IMG/VR virus record: IMGVR_UViG_3300032223_003546
Span: 1-33,258 of that record
DNA length: 33,258 bases
Direction: 5' to 3' (one strand)
DNA from: a virus
The notes under the pieces were generated by a model, which was given only the letters and a program-made list of their open reading frames with translations, had not been told where the DNA came from and made no database searches. This document shows, piece by piece, positions 1-9,041 of this stretch; positions within the stretch are counted from its first letter, which is position 1, and each line of letters starts with the position of its first letter. Position numbers and translations under genes: made by a program.

Positions 1-123
1 GAGGACATTCGCGGAAGGTTGAACGAAACCGTTCACGACATCGCCGGCGAATTTGCCCGCTATGCGGTGTTCGAGGAATTGCTGACGCCGCAGCGCGGCA
101 TGGTGCAACTGGCGTTGCTGTAA
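1..123 (+). CDS. 3' end of a flanking (probably host) gene
   Basis: An open frame enters from the left edge and ends at TAA (121-123). The visible last 40 residues end in RGMVQLALL and are not recognised. It is GC-rich and coding, and it lies on the opposite strand from the whole late operon, so it is most likely host DNA next to the insertion. The proposed element terminus (TGTAA, from 119) overlaps the last codons. The stop codon may therefore be supplied by the inserted element, which would make this a truncated gene. Function unknown. Confidence 0.5.
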   Translation, partial: EDIRGRLNETVHDIAGEFARYAVFEELLTPQRGMVQLALL

Positions 124-235
124 TTTGCCAAAAAAGAATTAAGTCGGGACATTAAAGTTAAGGTTGTCCCGATTCGACGGCATTCAAATTTAGAGAATCA
201 TAAAAAGGTTTTCAGCCACCAGAATTAGACATTGC
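119..235. repeat. Left end of the transposable prophage with transposase-type binding sites
   Basis: A non-coding, AT-rich stretch between the flanking gene and the last late gene. It contains TCGGGACA (144-151) facing its inverse TGTCCCGA (165-172), TCAAATTTAGAGA (184-196) and CAGAATTAGACAT (220-232). The last is matched exactly in inverted orientation at 33034-33046. The run AAAAAGAATTAAG (131-143) recurs inverted at 33124-33136. Several short sites in both orientations near an end that starts TG resemble the L1-L3 sites bound by MuA in phage Mu. The exact first base (119) is inferred from the TG rule only. Confidence 0.6.
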
Positions 236-272
236 AGACGCCATGCAGTCAACCTGCAATCACCCGCCAACC

Positions 273-1703
273 TCACGGCGCGAGCTGCTTGATTCGCACC
301 ACGCCGTTTGAGACGGACACACTCACCAACGCCAGACCGTTACTGTTGCCCGTCCAGAATCCACGGTCGCCCATGCCGTTGGTGATGCTCGCCAAGTTCC
401 ATGTGTTTGACGGGTAAAGCGTCCCCGCCGCCATCGTCACCGGCGCGTTAAAGGTGATGCTGCTGATCGACGACGCGCGCAGGCTGAAAAAGCGCATTGG
501 CTCGGTCAAATCCAGCGGCACGGTGAGCGTCACCACGCCAGTGTTAGTAACAACAGTATAATTAGTGAAAATCGTGAAGCTGCCACTCACCGCCAGATTG
601 GTTGAACTGTCCAGCTCCCAACCAGAAACGAAGTTGGTCTGGTAGGCGTTGATAATGAAGTTTGTGCCAGTGCCATCCACCGACGTGCTGGTGATGGGAA
701 CCCAATTTATCGTGTTGGCAAAATCGGCCAGCACCGCGCCGAAATACGAATACACAAAATGGTTCGTGTTGCCACTGATGGTCGTTGACCAGTTGTTATT
801 AAACGCGCTCGCGAATTTGTTGTCGGTGTAATTCTTCGTAGCGGCCTCGCGGGGGTCAATCGGGTCGTTGTATAAATCATGTTGTCCGAAGTGGCCATTC
901 ACCTTGCCGACGAGTTCAGGGTGATCCACAGAAAGTATCAATAGACCGCCCGGCTGCGGCAAACTGCCCGCGCTCAAAACCGCAACAGTAATGGCGTTGG
1001 TGGTTTGAAAACCATTCGTCAAGGTGAACCACGAAGTTGTGCCATCGTAGCTGCCGACGACACTACCTGCCTCGGCCATTGGTGGATTGCCGCCGTCGTT
1101 GCCGGGGTTAAGTCCAAACCGCGAGATGTTCGCCACGCGCCCGATGTAATTGGACGTAGCCCAGAAAGCGAAGTTCGTGTTGTAAGCGGTGTATTGAACG
1201 CTGCTCATGACGACGTTCGTGGGCAACGCGCCGCCGCCAGAACCAAGCAGCGCGAGCGTGGCCGCATCGAGCGCGTTGCTGTTCACCGTGCCGGTGACGA
1301 GGTTTGTGCCGTTGATGGTCAGGCGCTGGCCGTTGCCGCTGAACGTGCCGCCGAGGTTCGCCGTGCTGCTGTTATTGGTTACTGAATTTGTGCCAAAATA
1401 CGTGAGCTGATTATTGATCAGCGTGATAGCAATAGAATTGCTCAAAATTCCGGACTGCACGTAGGTGAAATTGTTATTTATTTTGCCAAAAGCCACCGGC
1501 AGAGTATCGCCAACAAATCTACCGCTATGATTTGTGTAAGAATAAGCAGTGTTGGTGCAGATTCCGGTGATGGTGATCTGTGCGGCACCACCCCCACCGC
1601 TGATGGGATTGGTGGAAACCGTGCTGATATCCACGGCTTGAATGTTGGTTTGAGCATAAACGGCACGTGCGCCGAGTGCTAAAATTAAGATGATTTTTTT
1701 CAT
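273..1703 (-). CDS. Exported Asn/Thr-rich protein, putative tail fibre or tip protein
   Basis: A 476-aa product with a clear Sec signal peptide: MKK, then hydrophobic ILILALGARAVYA with an AxA-type cleavage site near residue 17. The mature part is rich in Asn, Thr, Ser and Gly (repeated 'GTNL', 'TNFV', 'SNTW'), typical of beta-structured fibres or surface proteins. It is the last gene of the late operon, which in siphoviruses is where receptor-binding or fibre proteins lie. It starts 2 bp after the stop of the upstream gene. A signal peptide on a virion protein is odd. It could instead be a cargo surface protein of the host. No family is recognised. Confidence 0.6.
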   Translation of the reverse strand: MKKIILILALGARAVYAQTNIQAVDISTVSTNPISGGGGAAQITITGICTNTAYSYTNHSGRFVGDTLPVAFGKINNNFTYVQSGILSNSIAITLINNQLTYFGTNSVTNNSSTANLGGTFSGNGQRLTINGTNLVTGTVNSNALDAATLALLGSGGGALPTNVVMSSVQYTAYNTNFAFWATSNYIGRVANISRFGLNPGNDGGNPPMAEAGSVVGSYDGTTSWFTLTNGFQTTNAITVAVLSAGSLPQPGGLLILSVDHPELVGKVNGHFGQHDLYNDPIDPREAATKNYTDNKFASAFNNNWSTTISGNTNHFVYSYFGAVLADFANTINWVPITSTSVDGTGTNFIINAYQTNFVSGWELDSSTNLAVSGSFTIFTNYTVVTNTGVVTLTVPLDLTEPMRFFSLRASSISSITFNAPVTMAAGTLYPSNTWNLASITNGMGDRGFWTGNSNGLALVSVSVSNGVVRIKQLAP

Positions 1704-1704
1704 A

Positions 1705-2907
1705 TTATAGTCCTGAGTTTAAGTTGTCGCCGCCGTCATAGTTTGAACCTGCACTCGCATTCGGATTGCCCGCGCCAGCCACAGTGGATAAAGCGGGCGC
1801 ACCCCAGACCGCTGCCAACACGCCGAAGGCAGCACCCAAATCTGAAGGTAAAAAAATATGCTGGCCTTGTAGCAACGCGGGAAGCGCGAGCGGGCTCATA
1901 ACTGAAGAATTTGTTAGCGGGTCGTAAACCTGTTCAACAAAGGAATCGATTCCCGATGCAAACGTGAACGCCGAAGACATACAAGCAACAAAATCATAAG
2001 TCGAATTGGCCGGCGCACTCGTGGTCGAAGTCGGGATTGGAAACAGAAGATTACCCGTGGAACTTGGTGGCCATTCCAGCCAACTCGAATCTGCACTACT
2101 GAACGGATAACCAATTTTTACAGGCACACCGCGCGCGGCGACAACTAATCGCTGGCCACCTTGCCATGTGGTGGGGATGCATTGATTATTTTCTATCAAC
2201 TGGACGCCAGTTCCCGGCCAGTTGACAAACGCCGTTTTGCTGGCGGTTGCTACTTGGGTATTATAACAAATCAACAGCGACCGATAAGCCGATGCCAACT
2301 CCGTTCCAGCGGCGGGCGCAGCCAAACCCGTCGTGCGCAGGTCAGCGGGCTTGATGGCGGTATAGCCAGACGCCGGCGCGAGCAGAGTGGCATTAGACAA
2401 AAGCGCGGCGGCATCGCTAGTCGCATCGGCATAAGTCACCGGATCGGTTAGTTCGATCGTCACCTTGCCGTCGTCAAACGCCGGAAATGAAAAAAGATAG
2501 AGAGTGGCAAACGAATCCGTCGCGGTTACTGCGTAAACCCCATAAGGAATGGTCGCGTAGCTGGTAAATAAATTGATGTAGTTAGGATTTGAGCCACTTA
2601 AAGCGATGGAGTCATCGTGCAATATCGTTTCCACGCCGGTGGTGCGGTCAAACCGCGATAGCTTATACCCAATCAACACATTGCCCGCCTCATAAATTGA
2701 AATCTTTCGTGTAAGAAATTTAACCGAATTAAGTATGGGACTGGTTTCGCCGATTTTCGGCGTGGATGAAATATTGGTTCCGATTGAGCCACTGACCTTA
2801 CCGGCAATCAGTTGCCGATAAAAGTTATACGGCACCAAAGAAACCAGTTGCACCAAACCGGTATTGCCAGCGCAGCGGCAACCGCATTTTCCAAGTCCAT
2901 TTTTCAT
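1705..2907 (-). CDS. Late structural protein, probably tail tip associated
   Basis: A 400-aa protein with no recognised family. It begins MKNGLGKCGCRC, a short Cys cluster, has beta-rich Ser/Thr/Ala sequence and ends in a Gly/Asn-rich tail. It overlaps the upstream gene at a single base (2907) and is followed 2 bp later by the putative fibre gene, so it belongs to the tail-tip end of the late operon. It has no signal peptide. Its role as tip or fibre-adaptor protein is inferred from position only. Confidence 0.55.
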   Translation of the reverse strand: MKNGLGKCGCRCAGNTGLVQLVSLVPYNFYRQLIAGKVSGSIGTNISSTPKIGETSPILNSVKFLTRKISIYEAGNVLIGYKLSRFDRTTGVETILHDDSIALSGSNPNYINLFTSYATIPYGVYAVTATDSFATLYLFSFPAFDDGKVTIELTDPVTYADATSDAAALLSNATLLAPASGYTAIKPADLRTTGLAAPAAGTELASAYRSLLICYNTQVATASKTAFVNWPGTGVQLIENNQCIPTTWQGGQRLVVAARGVPVKIGYPFSSADSSWLEWPPSSTGNLLFPIPTSTTSAPANSTYDFVACMSSAFTFASGIDSFVEQVYDPLTNSSVMSPLALPALLQGQHIFLPSDLGAAFGVLAAVWGAPALSTVAGAGNPNASAGSNYDGGDNLNSGL

Positions 2908-3182
2908 TACCAGCCAGAAGGTTTAGCGAAACGCTCGCTCATCACGACCAACCGACAAAATTCAGCAGTCGTGCCGGCACCGCTGCCATCATCTTCACAG
3001 GTGACAATTTGCCAAACTTCGAGCGTATGCGGATTGCCGGCCGTGTCCAAGCAACCGCCGACCACAACCGATGAACCATCCGGCAAAGTAACCGACGATC
3101 CGCCAGCGACCGCGCCGCCAGCGGCCGGGTTGTTATACTTCGCCGCCGCCTTGATATTCAGAATGATTTTTCCTTGGGCCAT
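2907..3182 (-). CDS. Small late protein, 91 aa
   Basis: Begins MAQGKIILNIKAAAKYNN and contains a Gly/Ser-rich stretch and three Cys residues. It starts 3 bp after the stop of the large tail-tip protein and runs directly into the next gene, so it is co-translated with the tail-tip module. It could be a minor tail-tip component. No family is recognised. Confidence 0.55.
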   Translation of the reverse strand: MAQGKIILNIKAAAKYNNPAAGGAVAGGSSVTLPDGSSVVVGGCLDTAGNPHTLEVWQIVTCEDDGSGAGTTAEFCRLVVMSERFAKPSGW

Positions 3183-3185
3183 AAT

Positions 3186-5186
3186 TCACATGATGACGAG
3201 GTGTCCCTGATCTGCATCTTGCGTAACGCTGGTATTGGTCGGAGTTGAATAAACCACTTGTTGCGTAAAATCCGCATTGGCCGGCACAGAATTTTCGCGC
3301 GCGGCTTCGCTGCTCAAATCCACCTGTGTGGAACTGATGCCACCGGTCAAGCGTTGATACGCATCGATGCCCGTGCGGTTGCGGTTGCAGAATAGATTGG
3401 AAAGCTGAACGAGATAGCCGGGTTCCAAATGGTTTACCGGCCCGCAATTGATGCTGTGATGCGCCACCAGTTTGCCATCGGCATTGCGGAATAGCTCGAT
3501 ATTCACAATTTCCGGCACGGCATTCATCGATTGCCACGCCACGGCACCACCCGAAAGATTGATTTTGTGTTTCCCTGGCTTGATGAACGTCGGCAACGAG
3601 GTGGTGCTGGCCGCGACTTGAATGATTTCGTGCCGCAATTTCCATTGTAGGTCTGCCAGCTCGGTGTAAATGCGCTGGGCAAGATTCGCGGGAATGCTTT
3701 CGCCCGTGTTCAACGTCTGCTTGAGCCAATACTGACCGCTCGGCGCGTTGGTCAGTTTTAGACGCATCGAATGAAAATGGCGCGGGATTTTCTGAACCAC
3801 GGCCATTGTTCCCCCCGTTACTTTTTTGTATGAGAAAGCCCCAATCACATTCGCTTTGGCCACCACCACGGGCGTGGCCGGCGGGCCGGTGATTGTCATC
3901 CACGGGTAAACATCCGCGTCTGTATAATATTGGTAAGTGGAAAGATTGATGGCGGCGCCGGATTCATCCACCACTTGCAAACCATCGGGGTGGCCGCCGC
4001 CGCCGTTGATGGTCGTATCGAGCAACGCCAGCGCGCCCGCATTGCCATCATTCGGAATCTGGCCGCCTTCGGCAATCTGCTTGAGCGAATTCACCTTTTT
4101 CCGCCACAGATTCAGCGAAGTCGGGTCAAACGGATAGCTGACGAAATTGACAATCGTTTGCGCCGTGGCCGCGCCGGTGATATCGATGGAATAATCCAGC
4201 GCGAGCAAGCTGTTCGAGCTGCTGGGGTAACAATCGCTGGCGAAACTGATGACGTTCTGACCGTTGAATGTGCCGTTGATTTTGTAGAACAGCCGCACGG
4301 CATCCGGCACCAGCTCATCGAGCGATTGGATATCCGTGGCGATGTGCGTGATACCAGCGGCATCCGTGCTCTTGTAGGGCAATGTGATGGCCGTGAGATT
4401 GGCGCGATTGCGGAAATGCAACGTCGGCGGCGTGGTGCTGTAATCGATTTCCGTGAAGACGCCCGGATGCGGCCGCAGGCAAATGGTCAGCACTTCCGCG
4501 CATTTGGCCGAGCGCACCGGATACCAATTGCAATACACCGGCGTGAACTCCGCGCCAGATCCCGCCGACCAGACGCCGGCGGTCAGAGTTCCTCTGCCGG
4601 CGAGTTGCAACTGCACTGCATCATTGCCGCTGGCGTAGCTCGCCGCGAAACGGATGATATCTTGGATCTGTTGCCACGTGGAAATGGTGCCGCTGACGGC
4701 GGGCGGATTGTAAGTGGTGCTGGGCGCGGCCTGAAAGAGCACGATATCCGTGAATGGAAACGTCGAATACGTCGGGGCGGCAATCGTCCCGCCGGAAATA
4801 TAATTCCACGGAATGGAGTAAGTGACTTTCTCCAAATCTTTCCACGCATCGAGCAGCGTGATGGCTTGGCTCACGCGCGTGGCGCTGGCGCTGCCTTCAT
4901 TATCCCAGCGGCGACCTTGAAAAATCATGGTGCCGCCGTTGAAAGAATTGGCATTGCCGCTGCCGGAACTGCGCCCTGCCCACACGATGCAACGGCTCTT
5001 AAATGGGATTGCAATGGGCGTTTCCGGCGGTTGCGCCCAGGTGATTTCAAAGCTGCTGGCCGCATGACTGCGCGGCGTGAATTTGACGCGGTTGTTGGCC
5101 GGAACGCCTGCGAGATTAACGAGCGAAAGCGCGACTTCTTGGGTCGCGCCCAGCGCATCCACATATTGGAGCGTGTCGTAGATCAT
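3186..5186 (-). CDS. Large tail-tip/hub-like protein
   Basis: A 666-aa soluble protein directly downstream of the tape-measure gene (4-bp overlap at 5183-5186). In siphovirus tails this place is normally held by distal-tail or hub (gp27-like) proteins. The sequence is beta-rich with scattered aromatics (for example residues 1-110 and the 480-600 region, which contains LAQRIYTELADLQWK). No motif is diagnostic, and the hub assignment rests on size and synteny. Confidence 0.5.
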   Translation of the reverse strand: MIYDTLQYVDALGATQEVALSLVNLAGVPANNRVKFTPRSHAASSFEITWAQPPETPIAIPFKSRCIVWAGRSSGSGNANSFNGGTMIFQGRRWDNEGSASATRVSQAITLLDAWKDLEKVTYSIPWNYISGGTIAAPTYSTFPFTDIVLFQAAPSTTYNPPAVSGTISTWQQIQDIIRFAASYASGNDAVQLQLAGRGTLTAGVWSAGSGAEFTPVYCNWYPVRSAKCAEVLTICLRPHPGVFTEIDYSTTPPTLHFRNRANLTAITLPYKSTDAAGITHIATDIQSLDELVPDAVRLFYKINGTFNGQNVISFASDCYPSSSNSLLALDYSIDITGAATAQTIVNFVSYPFDPTSLNLWRKKVNSLKQIAEGGQIPNDGNAGALALLDTTINGGGGHPDGLQVVDESGAAINLSTYQYYTDADVYPWMTITGPPATPVVVAKANVIGAFSYKKVTGGTMAVVQKIPRHFHSMRLKLTNAPSGQYWLKQTLNTGESIPANLAQRIYTELADLQWKLRHEIIQVAASTTSLPTFIKPGKHKINLSGGAVAWQSMNAVPEIVNIELFRNADGKLVAHHSINCGPVNHLEPGYLVQLSNLFCNRNRTGIDAYQRLTGGISSTQVDLSSEAARENSVPANADFTQQVVYSTPTNTSVTQDADQGHLVIM

Positions 5187-6712
5187 CGCGATTGGCTAGG
5201 CATGGAACGGCTCTGGCGCTGGATGGCTAACAAATCGGCTTCCTGTTTTGATAACCGAGATTCCAAACCCACAAAGACGCTTTGCAGATTCAGCGTGTGA
5301 TTAAGAATGCCGCTGATGATGTTCAGCTTTTGTTGCTCGGTTAATTTCAGCACTGCCGCCAATTCGCCCAAAGATGCGTTGGTTTTGCCGCCGTGAGTAT
5401 TGACCACTTCCACCGCTGATTCGCCAGTGTCGGTGACGGACTGCACGCGCTGCGCCTGTTGGATTTCGCCCGGCAATTCGCGTAGCCGGCCACGGTTCGT
5501 TTCGCTCTCGCCAGTGGCTTCGGCAGCCCGAATGCCGGTTTCTTTTTCCTGTTCTTGCAATGGAAAAACTTTGGCGCTCAATTGCGCTTGCCGCGCCACT
5601 AGCCGATTAAATTCAGCGTTCGCGGCATCCACGGCCACTTGCGCATCCGCGATGGCTTTGGCCTTAATCGCATCGTGGTCAATCACCACGCTGCCGCCCT
5701 GGTCATCAGTGCCAACGGTTTCCTTGCCGCCGCGCATACCTTGCGCCGCCGCCATCAGATCTGCCGCGTCTTGTTGTTTTTTGGCCAGAGCTTTGCCCGC
5801 TGCTTTTGACGGGTCAAGCGCTTCATTGGCAAACGCTAATTCATCGGCGTTTTTCTTGTTTTCTTCTTTAGCCCTGCCCGCGAGTTCGACGGCTTCAATG
5901 GCTTTGCGCTGTAATTCGTAATCCTGCGCCGAGCGCATTTTCTGTTCTTGCTGCAAACCGCCCACGCCATCGGCAAATTCTTTTTGGGAATCAATCTTGG
6001 CCTCGGCCATGCGCATCCGCTCCTCGGCGGCGGCGATTTGCTGTTCAGTTCCGCCATGAGCACGTAACCAAGCGATTTCCTGTTTGCCGAGCGCTTCGAT
6101 GATTTTCTTGCTGGATTCGAGCTGCGCATCGGTGACGGCCTTGATGTTTTCAAGCTGCTTTTTGGTCGGGTCTTTTTCCGTGCCAGCCGTGTTCATTTCG
6201 GCGTAGTAATCGCCCAAGGCTTTTTTCGTATCGACCCACGCCTGCTTCAAGTCATCGATGGATTTTTGATGCTCGGTCAACTGCTCTTGGTTGAGTTCTT
6301 CTTCCTGCTTTTCGACATCCTCGATTTTCTTGCGGAGATATTCAAAAGCGGCGGTCAGCGCCAGCGCGGCGCCTACGGGGCCAAACGCCAATTCGCCGAG
6401 CGCGCGCCCCGCACCCGGAGCGACCACGTTGCCGATTTCGTTCAGCACCTTGCGCGTCTCGCGGTGGCTTAACGTTTCCAGTTCCACCGCTGGCACGACT
6501 TCGGATTTGATGGCGGCGGCAAGTTTGGATTTGGTCTTGGCGATTTCTTCATCCAGCCCCACGGCGCTCAGGCCCTGCACATTGGCGAGGCGCTGTTCTT
6601 CTTCCAACCGCACAAGCTGCGCGCGTAATTCAGCCGAAGACGCACCCGCCGATTTGAAGCCGGTATTATCGGCATCACTGACGATGTGGATTCTGAATTC
6701 TTGTTCGGCCAT
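5183..6712 (-). CDS. Tape measure protein (short)
   Basis: A 509-aa, strongly helical, charged protein. Coiled-coil stretches rich in E, K, Q and A cover about 25-70 and 125-400. A hydrophobic Gly/Ala segment (GRALGELAFGPVGAALALTAAF, about residues 103-124) is the typical single membrane-like segment of a tape measure. The start MAEQEFRIHIVSDADNTGFKSA resembles the beginning of many tape-measure proteins. If tail length scales at roughly 1.5 Å per residue, the tail would be short, about 75 nm. Neighbours are the exported fibre-like proteins upstream and the hub candidate downstream. Confidence 0.65.
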   Translation of the reverse strand: MAEQEFRIHIVSDADNTGFKSAGASSAELRAQLVRLEEEQRLANVQGLSAVGLDEEIAKTKSKLAAAIKSEVVPAVELETLSHRETRKVLNEIGNVVAPGAGRALGELAFGPVGAALALTAAFEYLRKKIEDVEKQEEELNQEQLTEHQKSIDDLKQAWVDTKKALGDYYAEMNTAGTEKDPTKKQLENIKAVTDAQLESSKKIIEALGKQEIAWLRAHGGTEQQIAAAEERMRMAEAKIDSQKEFADGVGGLQQEQKMRSAQDYELQRKAIEAVELAGRAKEENKKNADELAFANEALDPSKAAGKALAKKQQDAADLMAAAQGMRGGKETVGTDDQGGSVVIDHDAIKAKAIADAQVAVDAANAEFNRLVARQAQLSAKVFPLQEQEKETGIRAAEATGESETNRGRLRELPGEIQQAQRVQSVTDTGESAVEVVNTHGGKTNASLGELAAVLKLTEQQKLNIISGILNHTLNLQSVFVGLESRLSKQEADLLAIQRQSRSMPSQSR

Positions 6713-6730
6713 AAATTGAAGTGCCGCCAG

Positions 6731-7957
6731 TTATTTCGCCAAGCCCAGCCGATAACGATTCGTGTCGCCCGCAATTTGCACCGAAATCCACACCACTAAA
6801 TTCGTGCTGACCGGCGGCGTGTTCGTCGCGGAGAAAACCACTTGGTTCGTCGTGCCGGTGATGGTGAAGTATTTGGCGGTGACGTTCGTAGTCGTGGTGA
6901 CTTGATTTGAAATAATTCCGAAAAGGTTTGTCGTCGGCATTTGTCCAGATTGGTTCAAAACTGGATTACCGCGATAATGAAACCAGCCGTTCACAGTTGC
7001 TTTTCCACGACCAATTTCGGTGGTATCTGACAACCCTCCTAAAATGGTTGCTGGCGTGCCATTGCCGCCAGCAGGGTCACTTCCAATAGCGATGTTCCCA
7101 ACATTGGGGTCAACTGGGCCTCCAGAGTCATCTGCTTGAGCGTTTGCACCAATGGCAATGCCTCCGTTGTATGCCCAAGCACCCGAACCAATCCCAATAC
7201 CATAAGAACTTCCTTCCGCCGCAAAGCCAATTCCAACACCATTATCATTTCCGATTGACTGATAACCGATGGCAACTCCATTTGCTTTTCCAAAGCTGGT
7301 CACACCGATTGAAACACCTCTGTCCCATGCTTGAGACTGACTTCCAATAGCAATACCACTGTTGGTTCCAGTTGCTTGATAACCGATGTTTACTGATGAA
7401 TCATTTGTCCCAAATGCGTCGAAACTGAAAGCGATGCTGTTGCTTTTCGGGTTAAATCCGTTACCAGTGACATCCATTATATTATTTATTGAAACAATGT
7501 TGATATTGGTTCTAACACTAAACGTAAAGCTGCCCGTAAATGCACCACTCACATTCAAATTCGTGCCGGTGGCGTTGTTGATGTTGGTGCTGCTGGAATA
7601 AAAAATCTGCAATGGCGAAAACGCATTGGTGTTGATCAGCGTGTAGGCGGCCACGGTGTTCGTGCCATCAGCCACGTTGATGTGCGCGCTGCGCGGCCAG
7701 CCGTCCACGCGGATGGAGTAACCCCACGCCGCGAGGTTGGTGGTCACCGATCCGTTGGTCGGGTAAAGGTAGAACGGCGCGAGCGAAACGAGGTTGGTGC
7801 CAATCACGAGCGGATTCTGGTAAGTATCCGGCGTGACCAGGATGCTGCGATTGTTCACCGTGCCAGTGAGCGATTGCAACGTGAACAGCACCGGCGTGGC
7901 AAGCGCCGAGCCACAGATCAGCACAGATGAAACACAGATAAGAAATAGTTTTTTCAT
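6731..7957 (-). CDS. Exported fibre-like protein with YadA-head-type repeats
   Basis: A 408-aa protein. Residues 1-20 form a Sec signal peptide (MKK, hydrophobic core, GSALA cleavage site). Residues about 188-295 hold 14-16-residue repeats of the form IGYQA.G.NSG.AIG, GVAIGYQSIGNDNG and GIAIGANAQA. This is the NSVAIG-type pattern of YadA/Hia trimeric autotransporter heads, a left-handed beta-roll also found in phage fibres. There is no C-terminal autotransporter membrane anchor; the end is a Thr/Asn-rich beta segment. It lies between the tail tube candidate and the tape measure, and its start overlaps the upstream stop by ATGA. Likely a trimeric adhesin or fibre; the purpose of the signal peptide is unclear. 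Confidence 0.65.
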   Translation of the reverse strand: MKKLFLICVSSVLICGSALATPVLFTLQSLTGTVNNRSILVTPDTYQNPLVIGTNLVSLAPFYLYPTNGSVTTNLAAWGYSIRVDGWPRSAHINVADGTNTVAAYTLINTNAFSPLQIFYSSSTNINNATGTNLNVSGAFTGSFTFSVRTNINIVSINNIMDVTGNGFNPKSNSIAFSFDAFGTNDSSVNIGYQATGTNSGIAIGSQSQAWDRGVSIGVTSFGKANGVAIGYQSIGNDNGVGIGFAAEGSSYGIGIGSGAWAYNGGIAIGANAQADDSGGPVDPNVGNIAIGSDPAGGNGTPATILGGLSDTTEIGRGKATVNGWFHYRGNPVLNQSGQMPTTNLFGIISNQVTTTTNVTAKYFTITGTTNQVVFSATNTPPVSTNLVVWISVQIAGDTNRYRLGLAK

Positions 7958-8589
7958 TGATGTTGGTAATTGAGGGTGTTGGTGCCGTAAGTGAGCACGA
8001 TGTTGGTGATGGCGCCGCTGCCGTTCGTGGTGACGGTCAGGCCGGACACATAAACGATGATGTTCGTGGCCGGATTGTTCGTGGCCGGCGCGAACGTGAG
8101 CGCATTGGTCAGGCTGGAATAATTGTTCGTTGGCGGCATGTAACCGAGTGCGGCGATGATGCCAGAACTGGAATTGGTCGCGGGCGCGAAACTCAGCCAG
8201 TTGGTCACGAGGCCATAACCCGTCAAAATGTTGCCCGTGGTCGGCACACTGGTCACGCAGGCCGAGAGCGAAACCACGTTAGTGGTGTTCGGAATCGTGA
8301 GATAAAACCCGCTGTTCAGATTCGAGAACAGCAATTGATACGTGTTCGGCGCGATGGCGTTGGAAATATAACCGCTGCTGTTCGGCGTGAACGTGATGGC
8401 GTAATTGCCATAAACCAAGTTGGTGCCGACCACCGTCCACACATTCGCCGCCGGATAGGCAGAGAGCGTGAAACTGTTGGTTTGCGCCGTGCCATCAGGA
8501 TTTTGGAATACCTGGATAAATGGTGTCGCGCGCACGGCACCGGCCATTGCAATCAGAATCAAAACGAGAATAAGAAAGATTTTTTTCAT
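7954..8589 (-). CDS. Exported Asn/Thr-rich protein
   Basis: A 211-aa protein with a signal peptide (MKKIFLILVLILIAMAGAVRA). I chose the ATG at 8589 because it gives this signal peptide and sits after an A/T-rich leader; the open frame extends further upstream but only through the neighbouring gene. The mature part is full of 'ATNNPATN', 'GTNTLNYQ' and 'NTTNVVSLS' segments. It overlaps the YadA-like gene by 4 bp. The two may form one fibre or chaperone pair. No family is recognised. Confidence 0.6.
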   Translation of the reverse strand: MKKIFLILVLILIAMAGAVRATPFIQVFQNPDGTAQTNSFTLSAYPAANVWTVVGTNLVYGNYAITFTPNSSGYISNAIAPNTYQLLFSNLNSGFYLTIPNTTNVVSLSACVTSVPTTGNILTGYGLVTNWLSFAPATNSSSGIIAALGYMPPTNNYSSLTNALTFAPATNNPATNIIVYVSGLTVTTNGSGAITNIVLTYGTNTLNYQHQ

Positions 8590-8593
8590 AAAA

Positions 8594-9016
8594 TTAAGGC
8601 GCGGTGGTGGTGACATCCGAGGTTTCAAACGTGAGCTGGTGCGCCACTTCGCAGCCGTGTTGATCGTGGGCGCTGGCCGTGAGCACAGCATTGGGAAAAT
8701 ACAGGACGGTGGCACCGGAACCCGTGCCAACCGTCACTTGCAAGTGGATTGCAACGCCTTTGAAGGTGCTGCGCAGATTGGCAATCGCGGCTGCCCCAGC
8801 GGCGGACGTGGCGTAATTGCTCGACCAACGGAACGGCAACGTGCAAGCCGTGTTGCCCATCGGGATGCGCGCTTCGCTGGGCGAACCGTAGCCGGGAATT
8901 TTCTCTACCAAATCGCGGAATGAGGGCGCGAACTTCTCGTTCGCGTCCCCCGCCGATTCGTCGAACAGCAACGCATAGTTGCTGACCGCCCCCACGATTT
9001 TGTATTTGACCAGCAC
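8594..9016 (-). CDS. Small tail protein candidate, 140 aa
   Basis: Starts with GTG (MLVKYKIVGAVSNYALLFDES). It is a soluble alpha/beta sequence ending HGCEVAHQLTFETSDVTTT, which resembles the antiparallel ending of tube- or completion-type proteins. It is directly downstream of the tail tube candidate. No family is recognised; a tail assembly role is inferred from position. Confidence 0.5.
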   Translation of the reverse strand: MLVKYKIVGAVSNYALLFDESAGDANEKFAPSFRDLVEKIPGYGSPSEARIPMGNTACTLPFRWSSNYATSAAGAAAIANLRSTFKGVAIHLQVTVGTGSGATVLYFPNAVLTASAHDQHGCEVAHQLTFETSDVTTTAP

Positions 9017-9041
9017 GTTTTGATTTTAGTTGGCCGTTGAA

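Noticed and set aside
3930-5300. 456-codon open frame on the plus strand
   Set aside because: It is antisense to the tail-tip gene, has an Arg/Gly/Ala/Ile-rich shadow composition and no domain. GC-rich third positions create such frames.
7070-7395. CRISPR-like or minisatellite array
   Set aside because: The repeats are at protein level (beta-roll repeats) and degenerate in DNA; there are no constant repeats with unique spacers. No CRISPR array or tRNA/rRNA gene was seen in the window.
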